Shown here piece by piece: positions 24,850 to 35,149 of a stretch of 64,000 bases of DNA. Source of the stretch: Sapria himalayana (lineage: Eukaryota; Streptophyta; Magnoliopsida; Malpighiales; Rafflesiaceae); assembly GCA_029783825.1 (NCBI GenBank), contig JAREIK010003431.1, positions 2,291,174 to 2,355,173 of the forward strand. The letters run 5' to 3'. Made by a program: the position numbers and the translations under genes. Every line of letters begins with the position of its first letter. The stretch's first letter is position 1. Below the pieces are notes generated by a model, which saw nothing but the letters and a program-made list of their open reading frames with translations, was not told where the DNA came from and did no database searches.

Positions 24850-26361
24850 TGATGGGGTTTCCGATAGAATATTTAATCTAATTGGAACATAAACACAGTG
24901 AAATTTATAATTTTTATTCCTTAACCCAAGAATGATCACATGCATTTAATAAAAACACGAAGGAATGGTAAACAAAACTTACCTCTTATAGATTGATTCG
25001 TCAAACCTTCAAAGTATGTGTCTTGGTTTATTCGGATCTTCAAAGGTGATGCCTTTCTGAATAATGACCACCTTCTACAAGTATCCACGCACGAACAAAT
25101 AATGAATGATCTTGTTGAATGCTAGTTTAGATTCACCTTCTCAAAACAAAAGGGTTCTCTATGTTTTATAAAAGACTACTACTTACATCAAGTATGTCTC
25201 ATACACACACACACACACACACACAAATACAAGTCTGCAAGGGTTTTAGTCATAAATGAATTTAATTATATATTTAAACTCTTTTAAATAATAATAACTT
25301 AATTCAAATCTTTAAAAACTCATTTTAAATACATTTATTCATTAAAATTCAAGTTCAATGTAATGAATTAATTATTTATTTAAATCATGAATTTAAACTT
25401 TCTCAAAATTAAATTCAAATTTAAATAATAACTAATTGTTATCTGTGATTTAAAATAATTTCATTATTTTAAATTACTACATAAAGTGAAAAATCATAAC
25501 CATTATTATTCGTTCTTAATGTGTGACTCTATGGTTCAATTAACATTGGCAATATGCCTAAATCATATTTTGATCCTACAAATCATAAGTGGCCACTAGC
25601 AAGACATTATAACTACCCAAGTTAAATAAAAAGCTCATGATCCAAGACAACCTTAATATAGCTAATGACATAATCCTTATGTCTCATGATATCTTGATAG
25701 GATATAAGGCATGGATAAAATCAACCTTATATCATTCTATCTTTGATTACTCAAAACCCAATTAGATTGACTAAATAAATGATATTAATCTCTATCAATT
25801 TATTTGAGCACGATCATGTATTTCTCAGTCTCAATTGTCGATGGGGCCCAAAGAAATCTTTCTTATAATAAGAGAAATAAATTTCATTTTAATCATTCAT
25901 ATCTCTCTACATAATTCTTATTATGTTTAAGTATAACATTTATAATCATCTGATTAAAGACAACATTTGATTATATCAAAACACAATATTCTTTATGTTG
26001 AAAACTATAGTGATCTCAAGTCAAATAATTTAATAAGATAACTATTAGAGATTAACTTATGACTTTGATCTATGTGTTAATCTCAGGATGAGTCTATCCA
26101 ATATTTATTCTTAACAAATAGATATAAATTTGATTTGTATCTCATACACATATTCATCTCATGAATATCAATCAAATTTTATACTAATCTTAATTCATTA
26201 TTATTCACATAACAATAACTGATTATGAATATTTAGAATAATTAATAATATTATTCAAGGATATTATATATAATAAACATGCAAATTATCATAATAATTA
26301 ATTATCACAAATAGTTAAAATATCATGTCAATATGATATGCCTAGAGCACTATTACTAGCA
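24850..26361 (-). mobile_element. Ty1/copia 5' LTR, 1512 bp
   Basis: In minus-strand sense it starts 'tgctagtaatagtgc' at 26361 and ends 'aaccccatca' at 24850, with TG and CA termini. It is inverted relative to the LTR at 13305-14795 and matches it throughout. A CA microsatellite lies inside at about 25201-25225. The element's other end is truncated, so no TSD can be checked. Confidence 0.92.
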
Positions 26362-26619
26362 ATATCATGCATCTATAAGAATGACCTCATTCTAGATATT
26401 ATATGGTCGTTTGCTTCCTCTAATTGTCATTTATCATAGTGGTCTTTTTGTGGTGCATGAAGTGTACTAGAGTCTCATGACTAGAGCTGAGTTCTTACAC
26501 CAACTAAAAGCTAATTTTCACACCTCTAGTAATCTCATGAAATTATCAATATATCAAAGTAGAGAAATGTGACTTGGATGGTGGGTTATATGGTGTTTCT
26601 TAATTTGCATCCATATCAC
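26362..26619. other. Unassigned stretch
   Basis: No recognisable feature. It lies between the copia LTR and a gypsy integrase remnant and may be a decayed upstream part of that remnant. Confidence 0.35.
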
Positions 26620-27060
26620 CAACTGTCAATTTTTACGTGTTGTGCCCACTATAAGCTTACTAGTCAATTTTATGTTCTATACCTAGCACTTCAAAAATTT
26701 GGAGTGGATGCATATAAACTTCAATTTCCAAAAACAAGTTTATATTAATCATGGTTTTCGTGTTTCCCTGCTAAAGAAATTCATAGGAGACCTAGTGATA
26801 CCTTCTAATGAACTACGACCAATAACAATGACAAAGTAGTTCTATTGGATCCTCAACAAATCATAGACACTCGTTAGGTCAAATGGAGAAATCAATTTGA
26901 GAAAGAAAGTGTAATTCACTAGAAGCATCTACTAATAAAGGGGCCATGTGAGAGACCATAGACCAAATTCTGAATATATGAATGAAGTTAATATGGTCAT
27001 GGGCACGTAAATAATGAGACCATGCTGGAGTAGATGGGGCTAATCATAGTGAGAAATTTA
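26620..27060 (+). pseudogene. Ty3/gypsy integrase C-terminus with chromodomain-like tail
   Basis: Two frames together give 'GVDAYKLQFPK', then 'RVSLLKKFIGD', 'LLDPQQIIDTR', 'VKWRNQFEKESVIH' and a 'KGATWE'-like end. This is the C-terminal pattern of gypsy pol of chromovirus type ('YRLQLP', 'FHVSLLKK', '..IL..R', '...WK.....ATWE'). Several stops and at least two frame changes are present. It may belong with the integrase N-terminal fragment at 14.8-15.2 kb, but the strands are opposite, so they are not simply one element. Confidence 0.75.
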
Positions 27061-28309
27061 CACCGCCTATCTTTTTCCATTATGCTTTTTGTTTTATGTG
27101 TGTTTGTGTTACATTTTTTATTTTACGTATGTCTATGTTTGTTTATCTTTTGTTTTAGCATTATGAATGTGACCTTGCTTATTTAAGCAGCCGATCCCTT
27201 ATAAAATAAGTCAAGTAAATTATATGAAGTATAATGCATTCTCACTTGAATAGAATATTTAAGCATTAAATCAATACTAGGCCAATTAACACCATTTGGT
27301 AGATCATTTATTTGACTTTAATATGAAACATGCTTATTACATAGAGAAAATGCTTGAAATATATCAAGAAAATATCAATTATAATGATGTTAATGAATGC
27401 AATTATATTTTTTCAAATGTCATTGACATTGTCAAACATTAGATCCTATCATTAAAATTGATGAAACTCAAGAACATTCTAGCAACATCATTGATTATAT
27501 GCCATCAAATGCTCATTTGTGCCAAATCAAAAAATATCAAAAATCATTTTGAATCATTGAATGGTATTTAAATACATCAAATTGCATTACTAATGTTTGG
27601 TTTATTAAATAAATTGAATAGTCAACATGAACATTACTCATTTAAATACACATGTTATAAACCAGAAATAAGTTTAAGTAGACATTGATAAAATATTAAA
27701 TATTATTAAAAATAATCAAAAATACATGAACATCATCTAGAATCTAACCTAAATACGGGCATTGAATTTTATCAAATCTCATTCATTATCAACTAAAATC
27801 TTGAAATTGGTATCAACCAACATACCAAATGTAGTTAAAATATTTCCCAAAATTCATTAAATTACGCAAATATCAAATATTATTGAAATCAATAGAACAA
27901 TGATCAAAAGTAGATCAAATAATTACTTATTTTAAATGTGTGCTTTTACTGACTTCGCTTTTAAAAAATTCTTGTGTCATCTATTGTGAAATATTTTATT
28001 GTGAAGTATTTTATTGTTTGTCACATATATGTATTTATCAAAATTCAAGCTCATATCATCCAGCACATAATGAGCAACATCAAAAAAGTGTCAAATATCA
28101 TCTAAATATTGTTTAGGTGAGCAAAAAAATAAATAAAAAATTTGCAATTTGGGAACATGACTTTTGGGTTTTGTGTGTAGTGTACTAAATCTCTCAAAAA
28201 TAATTGAGCTTTTTCAAATTTTTCAACCCAAAATACTCTTAACCTCACTATATCAACATGTAATGAAAGAAGAAATAAAAATGCAAAAAAAATTTGATTT
28301 TCATTCCAA
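27061..28309. other. AT-rich flank, possible degraded gypsy 3' region
   Basis: The first 200 bases after the integrase remnant, including 'cttatttaagcag' near 27178, could be the start of an LTR, but no partner copy is seen. The rest is AT-rich with short resemblances to 29.39-29.59 kb ('attgataaaatattaaata'). No gene is recognised; the 77-codon frame at 28164 runs into a microsatellite. Confidence 0.35.
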
Positions 28310-29090
28310 AATTATATATATAATGGCATATATCAAGATATATATATATATACACACACACACGCACGCACGTGCACACACACACACACACACATAACAA
28401 TATATACATTTATATGTAGACATAACTATATATTCATAACTATCTATATAACTTTATATATAATTGTATATAGTTGTTATATATAACTATGTATGTATAA
28501 TTTTATATATAGTTGTGTGTGTATATACACACACGCACACACACAGACAGACATAGTTATATAGTTTTATAGTTATATATATGTAGTTATATATATAGTT
28601 ATATTATAATTATGCATATATGGTTATATATATATATATATAGACACACACATATATAGTTATATATATGAAGTTCATCTATATTTTATTTTATACATAC
28701 GTACGTACGTACGTACATACACACATACATATATATATATATATATACATACATATATTGGTATATAAAAAATTATATAGTTAACTATATATACGTGATT
28801 AAACATAGTTATATATATATATATATAACTATAATACATAATTACATATAGATCACTATATATAATTGACTATATGCAAAACTATATTTAAGTAAATATA
28901 AATATTTTTATATAACAATACAATGTTATATGTCATGATATATATCATAACATATAGACTATATCATGATATATCTAGATATATTGTATGATAATATATA
29001 TGTTTTATATATAGAATATATGTCATCGTATATATCATGATTTATAATTATAGATATAGTGTGTGTGTGTGTGTGTGTGTGTGTCGTTTC
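28310..29090. repeat. Compound microsatellite region
   Basis: Interleaved (ta)n, (ca)n, (tg)n, 'tatagttata' words and a self-complementary 'acgtacgtacgtacgtac' run near 28702 fill about 780 bases. A pure (gt)n run lies at 29060-29083. Confidence 0.92.
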
Positions 29091-29619
29091 AAAAAATATT
29101 TTGCCTATTTTTTTTGTTTTGCATTTTAGGTTTACTTTCTGCTTTTGTGGCATGTTGACGTAGCAAGATTATGGATATTTTACTAATGAATATTTGAGTG
29201 CACCAAAACTTAATTAATTTTGAGTTTGGTCCACCATATGCCAACACAAAAATTGTGTTCCCAAAACATTTTTTTAAAAAAATTGGAGCACCATTGCACA
29301 ATTTCACCATAAAAATATTTAATAAACCAAATATATTCATTAATTGCCAGATATAATTGATTAGAAACAAGTCTAATCAAGTACATATTGATAAAATATT
29401 AAATATCATTGAAAATAAGTGAAAATGCATGAATATTAACTAATAAAATAAAAGAAATTGAAACATAAGCAAGATTTTATTTATTTAAACAATTATCAAA
29501 TATAATCAAAATCATATCAATATTAGTTAAAATGCATCTAATCATTGCTTATCATAGATACATTTAAATTTCTAACAAAATTCTTTAGAAATCATATGGG
29601 CATTTGTTATGACTTTATT
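29091..29619. other. AT-rich stretch without recognised features
   Basis: A 93-codon minus-strand frame (29089-29370) has no resemblance to a known family and ends in the microsatellite. Part of the sequence resembles 27.69-27.94 kb. Confidence 0.4.
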
Positions 29620-31259
29620 ATAATGTCAAAACTTATCATTTGTGACATGTATTTTAAAAGCTTATTGAGATTTTCATCAAATATAGTTTTGAAAGTATAT
29701 AGGTCATGTAAATAGTAAAGATAGTTGTAAGTCTAGATATCAATCTCACATGAATAAGTTGTTTGACCAACTACCGATGAAGTAAATACGGCTCAAGTCG
29801 AGTATATAGGCATATATTTTAGAAATATACTTAAATCTGGGGTTGGTTGACTTCAATGTGTATGATGAGATATCTTTACCATTTGACCAATATTATGTTT
29901 GATCGGTGAACGTATGGTCAATTAGTGTGGAAATGCCCTAATTTTCTTTTGGCATATAAGGTGGATGTCATCTTTAGACTATCACTACCAAGGATGATCC
30001 TCACATAGAAGTGTCTTACACGCATCAATTTACATATAACTTCCCATGAATCTTACTTATAAAAGTTATACAAGAGGAAATAACTCCCAGGGTTGTCATC
30101 ACCATTAAGATACCTCCACTTACATGTATCCCATGAAACACCTATCACTATCCACCACAACCAATACATGACTCTCACATTATAATGAAATTTATAGGTT
30201 AGATATTTTACTTAGCCCACACATCACTCAAAGGTTAGTTCTTCTAGGATATGTACAATGGGTTGATCTTAAATATATTTCTATTTTTGACTTTATAAGC
30301 ACTATACTTGCAACTATTAAACTTATCTCAATCTCAAGTTTTCATACAAAGGTTTATCTCTTCTATTAAAATTAAACGGATTGTTACTTTCATCTTATCA
30401 TATCCCTTGAGTGTGTCCCATGACTTACCTATCATTATCCATCATGCCCAACAAATATAAACCTATGATATAGTTAAAATCCTAAATTTTAGTTGTAAAT
30501 AACATCCATATTGATTAACATTCAAATCATAGTATTACCACAATTATAAATAGTATACAATCATATCATCATAACAAAAGTATAATAAACCAACCCTAAG
30601 TATTAATTTTGAGTGATATTAGAAAAGAATTCATGTGAGATATTTGGAGTGCTACCTCATAGAATCGTGGTTTCTTAATAGCATCCCTAGTGAGGATCTA
30701 AGTCTCAAAACCTAATCATAATAAATTCATGGTTAATTTTACTTTATATTTGCTTCTAATTTGGGTTTAGAAGTAATGCTACCAGCCAAGGGTTTTGCAT
30801 CCTATTCAGCTCAAAATATAATTCCCCTCTTTATTTTAGGTGAAAAACTCAAAAATGTTTTTTATACTTCAGAATTCCATATGAATCTTTAAGTTTGAAG
30901 TCATTGTGCTAGATTGAGGTCGTGACTTTATCATCTCTTTGAATCTTCTCAGGAGTATAAATATTATGGTAAAAAAGAAATATCATGATAGAAGTAACTT
31001 ACCTATAGAACACAAAGTCATGGTGATAGGAATGTCATGACTTAGATTAATACACTTTGAAATATAAAGTCATAGTGCTTGGAATTTCATGACTTAGATA
31101 AATACTCTCTAAAATAGAAAGTCTTGGTAGCAAGAATGGCCATGATCGAGATTTTCCTCTCTAGATCACGAAGTTGAATGACAATAATATCATGATTGAA
31201 ATAATTATTCTTTGGAAGATTGTCTTGACATCAATAATGGCAATGATTCATATATTTAC

Positions 31260-34203
31260 TGACAGGACTTGACCCGGATACCCTTCCAGGATTTCCCAGA
31301 TGGTCCCGCCTGGTGAAATGAATATATGTAATACCACAATATCTCAATTATATAGAAAATCCACAACTACCCAATACCATTAGCAACCCAAATTAATATA
31401 GGTCATAACCATATGCATACATAATAAGGTCTCATATGAGTTCACTACCAATACTAGAACATTCTAAAAGTATTTGCGAAATTTAGAAATACAATGAAAA
31501 TAATAAGTTCAATAAACAAGACAGATGAATGAAGTAGAATGTTGCAGCTATAGCAGACAGAGCGGCGTAGAATCTGGCGCGAGGTAGGCCCTACGATCTG
31601 CCTGGACCTAGGGAATAGATTTAAAACAAAAAACGTGAGAATATAAATCTCAGTGAGTGACATAGTTATAAGGAAAAATACTGTTTGTTTTAAAACATTT
31701 CTTCTCTCAAGACCTCTCGTCCACACTTTTGTAAAGTTTCCCGTTTAAAACATTTCACAAAACTCGACTTTACCTAGCCCAAACAAACAAAATTTCATGC
31801 TCAAAATCTAACCGAAATGACTAATAAGAAACAACACTGTAGTATAAACCATTCACAACACACATATGAATTGTCCACAATACACAAATCAAGCATAAAG
31901 CATGTATAACTATCATGTCGCAATTACAACCATGAAAATACCATAATCATATGTATTACAAGATTATACCTTATTTAGAAACCAACTGTGTACCATACCA
32001 CATACCCATCATAAACCATTGATAAGCTCAACCTCACAACACCGTGGCAACTAATAAATCTGTAGTTACTCCTGGCCATCACGTGGTAACAAACAAACCT
32101 CCAGGTAGACTCGGCCATCCCGTAGAAACTAACAAACCCCTAGGTATACCCGGCCATCACTTGGCAACTATCAAACCTCCGGGTAAGTCCGACCATCATG
32201 TGGCACCTAATAAATCTCCGAGTAAACCTGGCCATCATGTGGCACCTAATAAATCTCCGGGTGAACTTATCCAAGCCCGACCTCACAACACTATAGCAAC
32301 TAATAAATCTGTGGTTATACCCATCCATCACATGGCAACTAACAAACCTCCAGGTAGACCCGACCATCACGTGGCAACTAACAAATCTCCAGGTATACCC
32401 GACCATCACGTGGCAAGTATCAAACCTCCGGGCAAGCTCGGCCATCACGTGGCACCTAATAAACAACTAGGTAAACCTGGCCATCACGTGGCACCTAATA
32501 AACCTCCGGGTAAACCTAGCCATCACGTGACACCTAATAAACCTCTGGGTGAACCTATCCATCACGTGACCACTAATCACACATAATCTTTCCCCCACTC
32601 ACATGTGCTTTTCCAGCATTACCTTATCATAATTATTTCCCAAATCTCAAAGAAATCTAATTTTTAAAACAATAATTTTTCAAGGTGGTTTAAAACCTCA
32701 AACCACGTACCCCAAACATCCAAATACCACAAACTCATCTATGAACACAATAAAAATTTCAAACAGTTAAAATGTTGACAAAATTCACATGAAATGATAA
32801 CTTATTTTATATGAAACTAAAGACCATGTTTGAATGCAACCAACCATCTGATCAAAATAGTTTATATGTAAAGTACTAAATCATAATAGATATATTGATG
32901 TAATATCTCAAATCATTTAAAAACATATAAACCACTCACTGATTGTAGATGATTAGTCCTGCTCCCCTGTAGGATCATCTCCCGACTCTGTGTGAGTGCT
33001 TGTAATACTAATAAAATACCACTTAGGTTCCAATAACTAAACTAATGATATCGAGATGCCTCGAAGGCCTTAGAAAAATTTTTGGAACTATGAACCCCGC
33101 TAAGTTGGACCCTGACATGCCTAATTATACAGTGTACCCTATATACCTGATACCCAAAATTGGGACTTTTTACTCGGGAGCTTGTTTTTTGAAATTGAAC
33201 CACCCAATAATTCCTAAAAATATCCAATTTCATTAATCCAACTCTAATTTTGCTTAATTTTACCAACTAATACACATTATCAATCCGTACTTCTCAGTAA
33301 TTGCCCGAAACAACCTAAAAATATAAATCTAACCAAATAATATCCAAAATTTATAAACCACATATCAATGGAAAGCCCAAGAGATCAGGAACTCATCAGT
33401 ACCATTACCTTGCTCAAATAGTCACTATGGTGGTTGGAAAACTTGATCCGACTATCGGCCAACTTCATTTTCCTCATATCTTTCAAACGGTGAGGAATCT
33501 ACAAAAAGAGACTACAAAATGAGTTTAGGGGGTCCAAAAATGGGGGGAGAGACAGGTATGGAGTGGCCTGAGGTGGCCAAAAAATGGCCAGAAAATCACA
33601 AAAAAAATGGTGGTAGGACGGTGCAGCCACTGGCGGGTTCGCCGACTAGATCCCGGTGCGTCTACCAGCATTTGGCCGTGAAATTCGACTGCCGGCATCG
33701 TTCAGAGGTCACACACCTAGTGGCCCAGCGTGTCTCGCCAGTGGCCGGCTGGTGACGCCTCATCTGGACTGATTTCCCACGCTACTCAGATGGCCAAACG
33801 GTTTACTCGGGTTACCGGTTTGGAGAGCTTCTTGCCTAAGGTTTTTGGAGCTAAAAAGGTATTTTGGGGCTACAGTTTCATTTGGCATCCCAAATATGTG
33901 TTTATATATGGCCTAGGGTCGTTTTCAGATAAAAAATTTCAGACATACCTAAACACTGCTAAAGTGCTGCTGTTTGAACTTCTCGGGGCCATAACTTTTT
34001 ATCCGTAAGTCAGATTTTGACATCCCGCCAGTCTATTAACTCATATTGACTAGACCTACGAAATTGTATCTTTTAAACCATAAATTAATTATTCTTGAAA
34101 AGGTCAACTTTGTCTCACATACTAAGTGTTGGTCAACCCTTGTCAAACTTAGTCAAACTTGGTCAAACATGTTAAAAATCTTGTATTATTTGATACGTGT
34201 CAT
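31260..34203. mobile_element. Nested insertion of unresolved class, about 2.94 kb
   Basis: It interrupts R exactly between two copies of 'tatatttact' (31251-31260 and 34204-34213), a 9-10-bp direct repeat. One end reads 'tgacaggacttgac', the other 'gatacgtgtcat', so the outermost 'tgaca/tgtca' is inverted. The interior has a 39-bp minisatellite and a GC-rich block at 33.5-34.0 kb but no recognisable protein. TG/CA ends with the minisatellite suggest a solo LTR of a gypsy element, but the 5-bp TSD expected for that is not seen. A 9-10-bp TSD suggests a Mutator-like element, but long terminal inverted repeats are absent. Confidence 0.7.
32031..32590. repeat. 39-bp minisatellite with G-box cores and higher-order structure
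   Basis: The anchor 'catc' recurs at 32077, 32116, 32155, 32194 and 32233, then at 32326, 32365, 32404, 32443, 32482, 32521 and 32560, always 39 bp apart inside each block. The two blocks are offset by 249 bp and both begin after an 'acctcacaacac' leader. Seven units carry a perfect CACGTG. Because 39 is divisible by three, a 180-codon frame stays open on the plus strand (32044-32586), as does a shorter one on the minus strand. I see no reason to treat either as a real protein. Confidence 0.95.
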
Positions 34204-35149
34204 TATATTTACTATATGGAATGTAAATTCATAGCAACAAAAATGTTATGACTTAGAGAAATACTATCCGAAATACAAAGTCATAATGAAAATGATAACA
34301 TGACTAAAAGTCATTTGGTAGTATGTATTTTTCAGCTTTATATTGATTAAGTCACAATACTAGAAAATGTCATGACTTCTTAGACTATTGGGGTACTTAG
34401 TTTCTATGATGTGAAAATAAAATCATTGTCATTATTAACTATTAAAAATAGTCTAGTCGTAACTCCAAAAAAATATCATGGTCACGAAGATAGTATTGCA
34501 TAGTGAAAAGATCATATAAACTCAGTTAGGGTTGTGATGTATAAAGATTAACATGACTTAATTGGTAGATTCATGGCCAAGAAAGATTTTCACAACTTCT
34601 CATTAGGTTTTGAATAGTGTGACCAACTCATGATATGAGAATTGTCATTACTTTCCATTGCTTTTTAGCTCTTTAAGTCATTACTTCATCAAGTTCACCA
34701 ATTTTACATTAAATACACCTAATTTGACTAATATTCATCCAATTTTATCAAAACTACAATTTAGTTAAATCAATAAATAAAAATTTCAAATCAATACTAA
34801 CAAGTCACAAAATCCCTATCAAACAACCAAAAAAAGTTTTTATGTGGAGTGCTGAACAAACAACTATACTAAAAGTATTACTCATACTGAAGCAAAGAAT
34901 CTACCTCTCCTCTTTAAATCTGATGAGATATCAAATTACAATAGAAGAAATATGACACAACACAAAAGGAAAAAATGTCCATGATTGAGTTTGAGTGTTG
35001 TGATGGATTTGTCTTCATTTAGATATGGATTTTTAATTTTGTGGATTGGTTATTTTGCATATGAATTAGTGGGTATGATGAGTAAATTATTTTTCATCAA
35101 AGTTGAAACTAACTATTTGGGTTTTCTATTGTGCCTTTGTTATGCTGCC

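Larger units (their letters stand above)
29620..34900 (+). repeat. R repeat copy split by a nested insertion
   Basis: The left piece is 29620-31259 and the right piece 34204-34900. Together they give about 2.3 kb in R order: a 'ggcatataaggtggatgtca' block near 29954, the 'gactttataagcac' block near 30290, a degenerate ~52-bp tandem array of 'aaagtcatggtg'-like words at 31.0-31.25 kb, then 'attggggtacttagtttc' near 34388 and an end near 'actcatactgaagc'. The array continues on the far side of the insertion with the same register of words. Confidence 0.65.

Noticed and set aside
28164..28397. 77-codon plus-strand frame
   Set aside because: Its C-terminal part is His/Thr from a ca/ta microsatellite, and the rest has no resemblance to a known protein.
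32044..32586. 180-codon His/Pro/Lys repeat protein
   Set aside because: Frame is a by-product of a 39-bp minisatellite inside a mobile element. No start context, signal or conserved flank supports a gene.
32077..32590. CRISPR array (regular spacing of repeated units)
   Set aside because: Whole 39-bp units are repeated without unique spacers, the surroundings are plant retroelements and no cas genes exist.
33519..34008. Open frames of 78 and 92 codons in a GC-richer stretch
   Set aside because: They lie in the nested insertion near its right end, have no family resemblance and overlap each other.
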